Assembly (NCBI GenBank): GCA_965199865.1
Contig: CBDATU010000017.1
Span: forward strand, 85,121-149,120
DNA: 64,000 nucleotides
Origin: JAPOUP01 sp965199865
Lineage (GTDB): Bacteria > Pseudomonadota > Alphaproteobacteria > Rhodobacterales > Rhodobacteraceae
Reading direction: 5' to 3'
The stretch's first letter is position 1; the number at the start of each line of letters is the position of its first letter. The position numbers and the translations under genes were made by a program. Below, one piece after another: positions 35,391-45,205 of this stretch. The notes beneath the pieces were generated by a model. That model did no database searches. It was not told where the DNA came from and saw only the letters and a program-made list of their open reading frames with translations.

Positions 35391-36725
35391 GGAACCTCCA
35401 TTTCAGGTAGTGTTTCGGTTTGAAATGCTCTTTTCTGTTCAGCCAGGATTGGACTTCATATTCTCCAGGACAGAACGGATCATCCATGTCACTTTCATCG
35501 GGTTTCGACTCCGGACCGTCCGTATCCCGTACAGTCCTTACTGTCGCTTAGGTCCCGATGCCTGCCTCTTCAACCAGCCAGGTGCGGAAACTGGAATCGG
35601 ACAGTAATATGTCTGGTCCAGACGCTGCTGCGGCGCCCCTTATGGACCAGATGCTCACGGAAGTCCTCAACATCCATTTCTTTCGGAAACCGCCAGCCGT
35701 CCTCATCCTTTTCTGAGTTATCCCTAAGGCAATTGACCGCAACCAATTTCATGCCATTCCTGAAATTCCGCATGACCGCTCCAGTCAGGAACAGGCTTTC
35801 CTGCATCTCCCTGGATGTCTGGTTACGGCAACAGGGCTGTCGCCGTTCCGCCGCGTCGTCTTGAACATGCGTCCAGTTCACTCTCGACAGGTCACCGTCC
35901 ACCAGTCCGACGGCGCTACCCAGCGCCTGGAACGAGTGATGCAGATACCTTGGCCAGCCATTGCTGTCATCGAGAAGTCTACGGAGATTTAGGTCTACAC
36001 CATCCCTGTCAGCTCCCCTGACCAGACCGAATTTCTCCCTGAACCCCTGGGAATGGTCCAGCCTTTCCGCTTCAGTCAGGGGTCGATCTCATGGATGTAT
36101 TCCGGTCGTGTCAGTACAGCTTTATCAAGAGTGTTCCATAAGTCCGCGAGGCTGGCAGGGGCGGACTGTTGTCATGTAACGACTGCAGGAAGAGAGCCTG
36201 TTCCGAAGCCTTCGGCCAGCTGAACCGCTGCGCCTCGTCAATCGCCAGGAACAGTGGCGTCTTCCAGCTTCGGGCCGGAAACATCCATACGAGATCATGA
36301 CTGTCTTTCGGTCTTTCTCCAATCCGCCTGATAAAGGACCGTAAGGCGCGTGAAACAGTGCGGTGATGCGACGGATTGCGCTGGACCTGGTGAGGTCCGC
36401 GACGGAGCGGAAAGTGTTGCACTTGTATGGCCTCCTTCACGGAAACCCCGTCATGCCCGAACGCGCCGTATGGCGCTCTCCGCGCCTCTCGCACCATTCG
36501 ATCTTGCGACCGACCTGATTGATGGGATGAATGTGCTGTCCGCGACCGGGCGCCAGTTGCGCCTGAAGCCTATATGAAGTGCATGACAGTCAATCAGTCT
36601 GGGCGCGCATTCCGGCCGCCTGCCATTGTCGCGGAGATCTGGCTGGAATACCATGCTGCTGCGGTTCCAGATCGCCCTATGCGGTGGTTTGAGAATGGTG
36701 GAGTTGATTTGCTGAAGGAGGAGAT
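35391..36725. other. Decayed DNA without intact gene
   Basis: About 1.3 kb of mixed short frames on both strands. Some frames have transposase-like texture but no motif good enough to name a family. It probably represents one or more old IS insertions between the aldolase gene and the DUF1801 gene. Confidence 0.4.
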
Positions 36726-37118
36726 GTGCCCGATCAGAAGTTTGGCGTGTTTGGCGACATCGTGGAAATGACCCCGGAGCCGCTGCGACCCGTAACTGTC
36801 CGGCTCAGGGAACTCCTGCTGTCCGTTGATCCGGGCGCCTGTATTGTTGTCAGGCTCGGCGACCGAGCGGCGACATTTGGTGTCGGCCCAAAGAAGATGA
36901 GTGAAGGCTACTGCTACATCATTCCCCACACGGATTGGGTCAATCTCGGCTTTTACAGGGGCGTTGACCTCCCGGACCCCGACAAGCTCCTCGAAGGCAC
37001 CGGAGCCAGGATGAGACATATTAAACTCCGTACAGTTGAAGACTGTGATAACCCGAGGCTCGTCGAGATGATCCGCCGTGCCCATAACGAGCGCAGAACT
37101 GCGCTGGGACATGCCTGA
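36726..37118 (+). CDS. DUF1801-family protein (YdhG-like)
   Basis: The product is 130 residues. The GTG start is preceded by AAGGAGGA. It carries the family core LVKAx-like LLSVDPGACIVVRLGDRAA, then VGPKKMSEGYCYIIPHTDWV near residue 52 and GVDLPDPDKLLEGTGARMRH near 79, characteristic of the small DUF1801 fold. Members are cytoplasmic proteins of unknown function related to frataxin-like and iron-chaperone-annotated YdhG. It stands alone between decayed DNA and the aminobenzoate operon, and nothing nearby suggests a pathway. Confidence 0.8.
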   Translation: MPDQKFGVFGDIVEMTPEPLRPVTVRLRELLLSVDPGACIVVRLGDRAATFGVGPKKMSEGYCYIIPHTDWVNLGFYRGVDLPDPDKLLEGTGARMRHIKLRTVEDCDNPRLVEMIRRAHNERRTALGHA

Positions 37119-37232
37119 AGCGGTCATTTCGACTCCTCACTTCCGCCCCGAAGACGCATTCGAAGCTGTGTTCACCTGAGAATCCTGCCCTCGCCCCGAT
37201 CAGCATCGAAGCCGGGATTTCCCGGCGGACAC

Positions 37233-37261
37233 TTACTGGAATTTTAAGCTTGAAATATATT
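37233..37261 (+). promoter_or_regulatory. Promoter of the aminobenzoate operon with candidate MarR operator
   Basis: TTACTG (37233-37238) and TATATT (37256-37261) are spaced by 17 bases, 50 bases upstream of the first gene. The spacer contains the palindrome TTTTAAGCTTGAAA (37242-37255), perfect apart from one pair on each arm. Its size and AT-rich symmetry match the sites of MarR-family repressors of aromatic acyl-CoA pathways, and a marR gene lies within the operon. Confidence 0.65.
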
Positions 37262-37310
37262 CCCGACCACGCAAGAATGCTCGCAGGAATCGCTCAAGGG
37301 ACGATCCGTC

Positions 37311-39611
37311 ATGCGCATTGCCTGCCTTGGAGGAGGGCCCGCTGGCCTCTACTTTGCCATCTCGGTGAAACTGCGCGATCCGGCACATGAGGTCACGGTC
37401 ATCGAGCGCAACAGGGCCGATGATACCTTTGGCTGGGGCGTTGTCCTGTCCGATGACGCGCTGGAGAACATGGAGCGCAACGATGCTCCGTCAGCTCACG
37501 CGATCCGTGACCATTTCGCCTATTGGGACGACATCGCGGTGGTGCATAGGGGTGTCCGCACGGTGTCCGGCGGGCACGGCTTCGCGGGAATCGGCCGCAA
37601 ACGGATGCTGGTGCTCCTGCAGGACCGTGCGCGCGAACTGGGTGTGACGCTGCGATTCGAAACCGAGGCTGGCCCGGTGACGGACTACACCATCGACTAC
37701 GACCTGGTCGTGGCCTGCGACGGAATCAACAGCCGGGTGCGCACCGAATGGGCCGAGCATTTTCGCCCCGATATCGACATCCGCGAATGCAAGTTCATCT
37801 GGCTCGGAACCAGGCAGAAATTCGACGACGCCTTCACGTTCATCTTCGAACAGACCGAGTATGGCTGGATCTGGGCCCATGCCTATCAGTTCGATGCCGA
37901 AACCGCGACTTTCATCCTTGAATGCCAGCAGGACACCTGGGACCGCTTCGGCTTCGAGCATATGACAAAGGAAGAGATCGTCGAGACCTGTCGGGCGACC
38001 TTTGCGGACCACCTGGGCGGTCATGCGCTGATCTCGAACGCGGCGCATCTGCGCGGCGCGGCCGTCTGGATGAACTTCCCCCGCGTGATCTGCGACAACT
38101 GGTACCGGGAAAACGTCGTACTGATGGGTGATGCGGCTGCAACGGGGCATTTCTCGATCGGTTCAGGCACGCGTCTGGCCTTCGACAGCGCGATCGCGCT
38201 TGCCACCCTGCTGCATGAGGAAGCCGATATGCAGCGTGCCTTCGAGCGCTATCAGGAGGAGCGCCGTCTTGAGGTTCTGCGCCTGCAGTCGGCGGCACGT
38301 AACTCCCTGGAATGGTTCGAGCAGGTCGATCGTTATCTCGACATGGATCCGGTACAGTTCAATTACTCGCTGCTGACCAGGTCGCAGCGCATCAGCCACG
38401 AAAACCTGCGCCTGCGCGACAGGGCATGGCTGGAGAGCGCCGAGCGCTGGTTCATGGACAGGGCTGGCGTCAGCGCGGGTGCTGCGCTGCGCGCGCCAAT
38501 GTTCACGCCCTTCATGCTGCGCGAAATGGATCTGAAGAACCGCATCGTCGTTTCTCCCATGGCGCAGTATAAGGCCGAGCAGGGCTGCCCGACCGACTGG
38601 CACCTGATCCATTATGGCGAGCGCGCCAAGGGTGGTGCGGGGCTGGTCTATACCGAAATGACCTGCGTCAGCGCGGAGGGGCGGATCACGCCAGGTTGTC
38701 CCGGGCTCTACGCGCCCGAGCACGAGGCGGAGTGGCGGCGGCTCACAGAGTTCGTTCATGACCATACCGACGCCAGGATCTGCTGTCAGATTGGCCATTC
38801 GGGGCGAAAGGGCTCGACCCAGCTGGGCTGGGAGCGGATGGATGCCCCCCTGGCTTCGGGCAATTGGGATCTGGTCAGCGCCTCGGCAATCCCATGGTCG
38901 GATGACAACACTGTCCCGCGCGAGATCACCCGGACAGAGATGGATGCCCTGCGTGACCAGTTCGTCGCATCGACGGCCATGGCCGACCGCGCCGGGTTCG
39001 ACATGATCGAGCTGCACGCCGCTCACGGCTACCTCGTGTCCTCATTCCTGTCGCCGTTATCCAACATCCGTTCGGATGAATATGGCGGCACGCTGGAAAA
39101 CCGGCTGCGCTGGCCGCTGGAAGTCTTTGTCGCCATGCGCGCGGTCTGGCCCGGAGGCAAGCCGATGTCCGTACGCATCTCGGCCAATGACTGGGTGGGC
39201 GAGAACGGTGTGACACCGGAAGAGGCGGTGAAAATCGCCCGCGCCTTCTGGGAAGCCGGAGCCGACCTGATCGACGTGTCCGCCGGTCAGACCACAAGAG
39301 AGGCCCAGCCGATCTACGGTCGCATGTTCCAGACGCCTTTTTCGGACCGCATCCGTAACGAGGCAGGCATCCGCACCATGGCCGTGGGCAATATCTACGA
39401 AGCCGACCATGCCAATTCCATCCTGATGGCGGGTCGGGCCGATCTGGTGGCCCTGGGCCGCCCGCATCTGGCCGATCCCTACTGGGCATTGCATGAAGCC
39501 ACCCGGATCGGTAACCGCACCACCACGCCGGACTGGCCGTTACCCTATCTGGCCGGCCGGGATCAGGCGTGGCGCCTTGCCGACCGCGAAGCCGAGGCAA
39601 TCCGGGCATGA
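37311..39611 (+). CDS. 2-aminobenzoyl-CoA monooxygenase/reductase (bifunctional)
   Basis: The product is 766 residues, a fusion of two flavoprotein modules. Residues 1-390 are a salicylate-hydroxylase-like FAD monooxygenase with CLGGGPAGLYFAISVK at the N-terminus, VACDGINSRVR near 135 and VLMGDAAATGHFSIGSGTRL near 267. Residues 395-766 form an old-yellow-enzyme-type FMN domain with NRIVVSPMAQY near 408, LIHYGERAKGGAGLVYTEMT and IELHAAHGYLVSSFLSP. This architecture is that of the Azoarcus-type enzyme, which hydroxylates and then reduces 2-aminobenzoyl-CoA to a non-aromatic cyclohexene-carboxyl-CoA. It heads an operon containing the matching ligase and beta-oxidation-like enzymes. Salicylyl-CoA hydroxylase-type relatives exist, but the fusion and context favour anthranilate. 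Confidence 0.9.
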   Translation: MRIACLGGGPAGLYFAISVKLRDPAHEVTVIERNRADDTFGWGVVLSDDALENMERNDAPSAHAIRDHFAYWDDIAVVHRGVRTVSGGHGFAGIGRKRMLVLLQDRARELGVTLRFETEAGPVTDYTIDYDLVVACDGINSRVRTEWAEHFRPDIDIRECKFIWLGTRQKFDDAFTFIFEQTEYGWIWAHAYQFDAETATFILECQQDTWDRFGFEHMTKEEIVETCRATFADHLGGHALISNAAHLRGAAVWMNFPRVICDNWYRENVVLMGDAAATGHFSIGSGTRLAFDSAIALATLLHEEADMQRAFERYQEERRLEVLRLQSAARNSLEWFEQVDRYLDMDPVQFNYSLLTRSQRISHENLRLRDRAWLESAERWFMDRAGVSAGAALRAPMFTPFMLREMDLKNRIVVSPMAQYKAEQGCPTDWHLIHYGERAKGGAGLVYTEMTCVSAEGRITPGCPGLYAPEHEAEWRRLTEFVHDHTDARICCQIGHSGRKGSTQLGWERMDAPLASGNWDLVSASAIPWSDDNTVPREITRTEMDALRDQFVASTAMADRAGFDMIELHAAHGYLVSSFLSPLSNIRSDEYGGTLENRLRWPLEVFVAMRAVWPGGKPMSVRISANDWVGENGVTPEEAVKIARAFWEAGADLIDVSAGQTTREAQPIYGRMFQTPFSDRIRNEAGIRTMAVGNIYEADHANSILMAGRADLVALGRPHLADPYWALHEATRIGNRTTTPDWPLPYLAGRDQAWRLADREAEAIRA

Positions 39612-40327
39612 GGCGGGTTCTGGTCACAGGCGGTGGCACTGGCATCGGGCGCGCCATCGCACGGGTTTTTGCCGAGGCCGGCGACGCCGTAACCATCACG
39701 GGGCGGCGACCGGAACCTTTGGTCGAAGCGGTTGAGGGATATGAAATGACCTGCCGAACGGCGGATGTGACATCCGAGACCGAGATGGACGCACTGTTTG
39801 ACACTCCCTTCGACGTGGTTGTCGCCAATGCCGGCGGTGGGGTCTCAGGCAAGCTGGCCGATCTCTCGCTGGACGACTGGAACGGCACGATTCTGGTCAA
39901 TCTGACAGGCGTTTTTCTGACATTTCGCGCTGCCCTGCGTGCCATGCCTGAAGGTGGGCGGCTGATCGCGATCGCTTCCACGGCGTCGCTGAAGGGTAAC
40001 GCCTCCGTCCCCGCCTATACTGCGGCGAAACATGGCGTTCTTGGCCTTGTCCGTGCGGTCGCTCTGGACGTAGCGCGGCGAGGTATCACCTGCAACGCCA
40101 TCTGTCCCGGCTTTACCGACACCGAGTTGGCTGAGACCGCCATTCTGGGGTTGATGGAGCGCCTTGACCTGACCCGGGACAGGGCCACATCCATGGTCGT
40201 TTCAGGCAACCCCATGCAGCGCCTGATTGATCCTGCGGAGATCGCCGCGATCGCGCTGTTTCTGGCCTCTCCCGCCGCAGCCTCGGTAAATGGGCATGCG
40301 CTTTCGGTTTCGGGAGGCGAGATATGA
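39608..40327 (+). CDS. Short-chain dehydrogenase/reductase
   Basis: The product is 239 residues from ATG at 39608, which overlaps the preceding stop (ATGA); the longer frame from 39569 begins inside the previous gene. The Rossmann motif TGGGTGIGRAIA is at residues 6-17, NAGGG near 76, the catalytic serine in IASTAS near 124, and YTAAKHG near 137 giving Tyr and Lys. In the aminobenzoyl-CoA operon it likely oxidises or reduces a hydroxyacyl-CoA intermediate. Its exact step is inferred only from context. Confidence 0.88.
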   Translation: MRRVLVTGGGTGIGRAIARVFAEAGDAVTITGRRPEPLVEAVEGYEMTCRTADVTSETEMDALFDTPFDVVVANAGGGVSGKLADLSLDDWNGTILVNLTGVFLTFRAALRAMPEGGRLIAIASTASLKGNASVPAYTAAKHGVLGLVRAVALDVARRGITCNAICPGFTDTELAETAILGLMERLDLTRDRATSMVVSGNPMQRLIDPAEIAAIALFLASPAAASVNGHALSVSGGEI

Positions 40328-40800
40328 GACCAAAGCCGCGGCAGGTCGCTGAACCGGCCTCCAGGACCCGGCTGCGCCTGTGGCTGAAGCTTCTGAAGCT
40401 GACCTCTGGCATTGAGGCCGAACTGCGCCGCCAGCTGCGCAACGGGCACGGCACGACTCTGCCGCGCTTCGACGTCATGGCGGCCCTGTCGCGTTACCCC
40501 GAAGGCCTGAAGATGGGCGATCTGTCCGGCTATCTGAAGGTTTCGAACGGCAATGTCACCGGCATTGTGGATCGGCTGACCGAAGAGGGGCTCGCTTTGC
40601 GCGTGGCGGTACCCGGAGACAGGCGCGCCCAGCTTGCGCGCCTGACCCCAAAGGGTCAGGCGACGTTTGACGCGCTTGCCAGGCAGCATGAGGGCTGGGT
40701 CGACCGGTTGCTTGCCCGTCTCAGCGCCGAGGATGCCGCAACGCTGACGTCGCTGCTGGACAAGGCCCTGAGCAAAGGAGACGGGAATGACACTGTTTGA
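40324..40800 (+). CDS. MarR-family transcriptional regulator
   Basis: The product is 158 residues. The winged helix-turn-helix is in LPRFDVMAALSRYPEGLKMG, followed by LSGYLKVSNGNVTGIVDRL near residue 65 as the recognition helix region and the wing GDRRAQLARLTPKG near 98. Its start overlaps the SDR stop by four bases and its end overlaps the hydratase start. It is probably a CoA-thioester-responsive repressor of the operon in which it is embedded, acting at the palindrome in the promoter spacer. Effector identity is inferred. Confidence 0.9.
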   Translation: MRPKPRQVAEPASRTRLRLWLKLLKLTSGIEAELRRQLRNGHGTTLPRFDVMAALSRYPEGLKMGDLSGYLKVSNGNVTGIVDRLTEEGLALRVAVPGDRRAQLARLTPKGQATFDALARQHEGWVDRLLARLSAEDAATLTSLLDKALSKGDGNDTV

Positions 40801-41590
40801 ACCGAAGCATTTCCGCTGCCGGATCAAGGGTGGCATCGCATGCATCGCCCATGACAGGCCAGAGCGAAAGAATCCCTTCACTTTCGGCAGCTACGCCGAA
40901 CTCCGCGACTGGTTCCGGGCGCTTGTCTATGCCGACAACCTGCATGCTGTCGTAATCCTGCCCAACGGCGGCAATTTCAGTTCGGGTGGTGATGTGCACG
41001 ACATCATCGGCCCGCTGACGAGGATGAGTATGAAGGAACTGCTGGCCTTTACCCGTATGACCGGAGATCTGGTCAAGGCGATGCTGGGCTGCGGCAAACC
41101 GGTGATTGCCGCGGTGGATGGCGTCTGTGCGGGTGCGGGAGCGATCATGGCCATGGCTTCGGATCTCCGGATCGCGACACCAGAGGCGAAGACCGCCTTC
41201 CTGTTCAGCCGTGTGGGACTTGCAGGCTGCGACATGGGCGCCTGTGCGATCCTGCCACGCATCATTGGCCAGGGCCGGGCGGCGGAGCTTCTATATACCG
41301 GGCGCGCAATGAGTGCCGAAGAGGGGCATGCCTGGGGCTTTTTCAACCGTGTGGTTGCGGCAGAGGCGCTGGAGGAACAGGCGCTGGCACTGGCGTCCCG
41401 CATCGTGGCCGGGCCGACCTTCGCCAACTCCATGACCAAGACGATGCTGGCGCAGGAATGGTCGATGAGCCTCGATCAGGCGATCGAGGCCGAGGCGCAG
41501 GCTCAGGCGATATGCATGCAGGGCAAGGATTTCCATCGCGCCTATCACGCATTCGTCGCGAAACGGAAACCTGTATTTGAGGGAGACTGA
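40787..41590 (+). CDS. Enoyl-CoA hydratase/isomerase family protein
   Basis: The product is 267 residues with the crotonase fold. The oxyanion-hole motifs are GNFSSGGDVHDI near residue 62 and CGKPVIAAVDGVCAGAGAIM near 102-121. The ribosome binding site AAAGGAGA lies inside the end of the marR gene. It should hydrate or isomerise the ring-derived enoyl-CoA made after the monooxygenase/reductase step. It shares a stop/start base with the acyl-CoA dehydrogenase gene that follows, so they are coupled. Confidence 0.9.
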   Translation: MTLFEPKHFRCRIKGGIACIAHDRPERKNPFTFGSYAELRDWFRALVYADNLHAVVILPNGGNFSSGGDVHDIIGPLTRMSMKELLAFTRMTGDLVKAMLGCGKPVIAAVDGVCAGAGAIMAMASDLRIATPEAKTAFLFSRVGLAGCDMGACAILPRIIGQGRAAELLYTGRAMSAEEGHAWGFFNRVVAAEALEEQALALASRIVAGPTFANSMTKTMLAQEWSMSLDQAIEAEAQAQAICMQGKDFHRAYHAFVAKRKPVFEGD

Positions 41591-42741
41591 TGCCAGACAG
41601 GAGCTTTCTTCAATGGCCCTTCCTCGAACCCGAGCACCGTGACTGGGCGGAACGGGTCGAGGAGGTCGCATCTGGCCTGTGCGTCGATCACGCCGACACG
41701 GATGCCGCCTGTCGCCGCCTCGTCGCCGATCTGGGCGTGGCGGGACTGCTTGCGCCCACCGCAAGCGAAGAGGGTTCGCTGAGTGTCCGCCATCTGTGCC
41801 TTGCCCGCGAAACGCTGGCGCGCCATGACGGGCTGGCTGACTTCGCCTTCGCCATGCAGGGTCTGGGCACCGGAGCGATTTCACTGTTCGGCAATGATGC
41901 GCAAAGGGCGCGATGGCTGCCACAGACCCGCGCTGGCCGTGCGATTGCGGCCTTTGCCCTAACCGAACCGGGTTCGGGCTCGGACGTGGCCAGTTCCACC
42001 ATGACCGCCACGCGGGACGGGGACAGCTATGTCCTGAACGGCGAAAAGACGTGGATTTCCAATGGTGGCATCGCGGATGTCTATACGCTGTTCGCCCGCA
42101 CGGGAGAAGCCCCGGGCGCCAGGGGCCTGTCAGCCTTCATCGTCACTCCTGACCTGTCCGGCTTCGAGACCGCCGAGCGGCTTGAGACCATTGCGCCACA
42201 TCCGCTGGCCAGGTTGCGCTTTGAGGGCTGCCGGGTTCCAGCCTCGGCCATGATCGGCGCGCCGGGCCAGGGTTTCCGGATCGCCATGTCGGTGCTCGAC
42301 GTGTTTCGTTCGACCGTTGCGGCGGCGGCGCTCGGCTTTGCCCGGCGCGCCCTTGACGAGGCGCTGAACCGGGTATCCTCCCGCCATGTGGCTGGCGCGC
42401 CCCTGTCCGACCTGCAGATGGTGCAGGGACATATCGCCGACATGGCGCTTGACGTTGATGCGGCGGCCCTTCTGGTCTATCGTGCTGCCTGGACCCGAGA
42501 CACGGGAGCGGCCCGGATCACGCGCGAAGCTGCCATGGCCAAGCTCTTCGCAACCGATCAGGCGCAACAGGTGATTGACAAGGCCGTGCAGATTTTCGGC
42601 GGTGACGGGGTACGGTCGGGCAGCACGGTCGAGACGCTTTACCGCGAAATCCGGGCGTTGCGCATCTATGAAGGTGCCAGCGACGTTCAGAAAATTATCA
42701 TCGCGCGGCAGACGCTTGCCGCCTTTCAGGGTGCAACATGA
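41590..42741 (+). CDS. Acyl-CoA dehydrogenase family protein
   Basis: The product is 383 residues. The FAD-binding signatures are AFALTEPGSGSDVASSTMTA near residue 118 and NGEKTWISNGGIADVYTLFA near 149. The C-terminal signature LYREIRALRIYEGASDVQK near 356 contains the Glu region that acts as base in many members. It introduces a double bond into an acyl-CoA using FAD and electron-transfer flavoprotein. Within this operon it probably acts on a cyclic or ring-opened intermediate of 2-aminobenzoyl-CoA degradation. Overlaps with both neighbours indicate strict co-expression. Confidence 0.9.
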   Translation: MPDRSFLQWPFLEPEHRDWAERVEEVASGLCVDHADTDAACRRLVADLGVAGLLAPTASEEGSLSVRHLCLARETLARHDGLADFAFAMQGLGTGAISLFGNDAQRARWLPQTRAGRAIAAFALTEPGSGSDVASSTMTATRDGDSYVLNGEKTWISNGGIADVYTLFARTGEAPGARGLSAFIVTPDLSGFETAERLETIAPHPLARLRFEGCRVPASAMIGAPGQGFRIAMSVLDVFRSTVAAAALGFARRALDEALNRVSSRHVAGAPLSDLQMVQGHIADMALDVDAAALLVYRAAWTRDTGAARITREAAMAKLFATDQAQQVIDKAVQIFGGDGVRSGSTVETLYREIRALRIYEGASDVQKIIIARQTLAAFQGAT

Positions 42742-44357
42742 TGCTCAGCCCCTCTGCCCATACCGATAAATTCTCGCGTGACAACCTGCCGCCGCAGGAC
42801 CATTGGCCCGATTTCCTACTGGACGGCTTCGACTATCCCGAACGACTCAACGTCGGACATGAACTGACCGACGCGATGGTCGGAAAGGGCTTTGGCGACA
42901 ATGTCGCATTAATCGGCAACGGTCGTCAGCGCACCTACAAGGAGCTAACCGACTGGACCAACCGCCTGGCCCATGCGCTGGTTGAGGATCTGGGTGTGAA
43001 GCCTGGCAACCGGGTGCTGATCCGTTCGGCCAACAATCCGGCAATGGTGGCCTGCTGGCTGGCGGCGACCAAGGCGGGTGCGGTGGTGGTAAACACCATG
43101 CCGATGCTGCGGGCTGCCGAATTGACGGATTATGTTGAAAAGGCCGAGATCACCCATGCCCTCTGCGATACGCGGCTGATGGAGGACATGGTCACCTGCG
43201 CCAACGGTTCGCGTTTCCTGAAGACCGTGGCGGGATTTGACGGCTCCTCAAATCACGATGCCGAACTTGACCGACTGGCGCTGGAAAAGTCGGTTAAGTT
43301 CGGTGCCGTTCCCACGGGGCGAGATGATGTGGCGCTTCTGGGCTTTACCTCGGGCTCGACCGGAGAGCCCAAGGCTACCATGCATTTCCATCGTGACCTG
43401 CTGATCATCGCGGACGGCTATGCGAAAGAGGTGCTGGGTGTCGTGCCTGAAGACGTATTCGTGGGTTCGCCGCCCCTAGCCTTCACTTTCGGACTTGGCG
43501 GGCTGGCGATCTTCCCCCTGCGCTTTGGTGCGACGGCGACATTACTGGAACAGGCGACTCCGCCCAACATGATCGAGATCATCCAGAAATACCGGGCGAC
43601 GGTCTGTTTCACGGCACCGACCGCCTACCGGGCCATGCTGCGCGCGATGGAAGAGGGCGCGGATCTGTCCAGCCTGCGGGCGGCGGTCTCCGCAGGCGAG
43701 ACCTTGCCCGCGCCCGTTTACGAGGACTGGATCGCCAGGACAGGCAAACCAATGCTTGATGGGATCGGCGCAACCGAAATGCTTCACATTTTCATTTCCA
43801 ACCGCTTCGAGGATCATCGCCCCGCCTGCACGGGAAAACCTGTGACAGGCTACCAGGCCAGGGTGGTCGGTCCGGATGGCGCGGAGGCTGCGGCTGGTGA
43901 GCTGGGTCGACTGGCGGTGCGTGGTCCCACCGGCTGCCGATATCTGGGTGGCGACCGGCAGGCGCAGTATGTTGAGGATGGCTGGAACATCACCGGCGAT
44001 AGTTTCGTGCGTGACGCGGACGGCTATTTCCACTTTGCCGCCCGCAACGACGACATGATCGTGAGCGCGGGCTACAATATCGCCGGACCCGAGGTCGAGG
44101 CGGCGCTGCTGAGCCATCCGGCGGTCGCCGAATGCGCGGTCATTGGCGTGCCCGATGTTGAACGGGGCCAGATTGTTGAAGCGTATGTGGTGCTTGCCCC
44201 CGGTACAGTGGCCGGATCCGCTGCCGTCAGGATGTTGCAGGACCACGTCAAGGCGGCCATCGCGCCTTACAAATATCCTCGTTCAGTGCGCTTCACCGAA
44301 GCTCTGCCCAAGACGCAGACCGGAAAGATCCAGCGATTCCGTCTGAGGTCAGGTTAG
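42738..44357 (+). CDS. 2-aminobenzoate-CoA ligase (benzoate-CoA ligase family)
   Basis: The product is 539 residues. It is an AMP-forming acyl-CoA synthetase with the P-loop FTSGSTGEPKATMHFHRD near residue 202, the adenylate motif DGIGATEMLHIF near 340, RNDDMIVSAGYNIAGPEVE near 435, and the C-terminal catalytic lysine in PKTQTGKIQRF. The subfamily reads as benzoate/aminobenzoate-CoA ligases. It performs the entry reaction of the pathway, anthranilate plus ATP plus CoA giving 2-aminobenzoyl-CoA, the substrate of the first enzyme of this operon. A four-base overlap joins it to the dehydrogenase gene. Confidence 0.9.
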   Translation: MMLSPSAHTDKFSRDNLPPQDHWPDFLLDGFDYPERLNVGHELTDAMVGKGFGDNVALIGNGRQRTYKELTDWTNRLAHALVEDLGVKPGNRVLIRSANNPAMVACWLAATKAGAVVVNTMPMLRAAELTDYVEKAEITHALCDTRLMEDMVTCANGSRFLKTVAGFDGSSNHDAELDRLALEKSVKFGAVPTGRDDVALLGFTSGSTGEPKATMHFHRDLLIIADGYAKEVLGVVPEDVFVGSPPLAFTFGLGGLAIFPLRFGATATLLEQATPPNMIEIIQKYRATVCFTAPTAYRAMLRAMEEGADLSSLRAAVSAGETLPAPVYEDWIARTGKPMLDGIGATEMLHIFISNRFEDHRPACTGKPVTGYQARVVGPDGAEAAAGELGRLAVRGPTGCRYLGGDRQAQYVEDGWNITGDSFVRDADGYFHFAARNDDMIVSAGYNIAGPEVEAALLSHPAVAECAVIGVPDVERGQIVEAYVVLAPGTVAGSAAVRMLQDHVKAAIAPYKYPRSVRFTEALPKTQTGKIQRFRLRSG

Positions 44358-44809
44358 TGTATCATCTGGATTGAATGTCTTCCCTTACGGGTCTGTCGCG
44401 ATGCGAGCGGCGGAGGCCGCGTCCGGGCGTCTGGTCTGGCGGATGGTGTGGAGAGCCCAGTTGCGCTCCGAGACGCGACGTCCTGCGCTGGCCCCGAGTG
44501 AATGCGCCAAGGAAGGTGTTGCAGATCAGAGTGGTACCGGGGCATTGCGTCACGACCGGGATCATCGTTTACCCATACCACTTCGGGATGACGGGCAATT
44601 GTGCCGGGACATTTCTCGACCTATGCTCTGGCCTGCCCTTCGAGGTATTGGACAGGGCTGGTGGTCGTTCCGCGGGCTGCCGGATAGCTGGCAGCTGCAG
44701 GAGCGGAACACGCCTTAAGACGGCCGCGACGTCTGAGCATGTCGATGATGGCCCCCGTTCCATGGCCCGATGACTTCCGGAAAGCGACAAGAACAAGAGG
44801 TTCCAGAAA
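44358..44809. other. Gap between the ligase and ridA genes, decayed DNA
   Basis: A 450-base gap interrupts an otherwise tightly overlapped operon. It holds only short frames on both strands and no recognisable domain, terminator or RNA. It may be the scar of a lost IS element, so ridA may now depend on read-through or its own weak promoter. Confidence 0.4.
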
Positions 44810-45205
44810 ATGCCACATGAAACGATCCACCCCGAAGGCTGGCTGCCGCCGAAAGGTTACGCGAACGGCATATTGACCAGGGACGGCGTGCTCCATACCG
44901 GCGGGCAGATTGGCTGGGATGCTAACCAGCGCTTTGTCAGCGATGATTTCATCGGGCAGATGCGGCAGGCGCTGATCAATATCCGCACGATCGTCGAGGC
45001 CGCTGGTGGCAAGGTCGAGGATATCACGCGACTGACCTGGTTCCTGACCGATAAGGCCGAATATCTCGCAAACCAGACCGAAGTTGGCTGTGCCTATCGC
45101 GAGGTCTTTGGCAGGCATTTCCCAGCCATGTCGATGGTGGTGGTCGCGGGTCTAGTCGAGGATGCGGCCAGGGTCGAGATCGAAGCCACCGCCCATCTGT
45201 CGTAG
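44810..45205 (+). CDS. RidA-family enamine/imine deaminase
   Basis: The product is 131 residues. The YjgF/RidA fold shows GYANGILTRDGVLHTGGQIG near residue 18-37, RQALINIRTIVEAAGGKVED near 58, and the C-terminal PAMSMVVVAGLVEDAARVEIE, whose arginine binds substrate carboxylate. RidA proteins hydrolyse reactive enamines or imines to ketone plus ammonia. In the 2-aminobenzoyl-CoA pathway an amino-cyclohexene (enamine) intermediate is expected, so this protein could release the ammonia. The start is the first ATG in frame. Confidence 0.9.
   Translation: MPHETIHPEGWLPPKGYANGILTRDGVLHTGGQIGWDANQRFVSDDFIGQMRQALINIRTIVEAAGGKVEDITRLTWFLTDKAEYLANQTEVGCAYREVFGRHFPAMSMVVVAGLVEDAARVEIEATAHLS

Noticed and set aside
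36111..36497. 128-residue minus-strand frame as a possible gene
   Set aside because: No domain, no start signal, and overlapping frames of equal quality on the other strand. Treated as decayed DNA.
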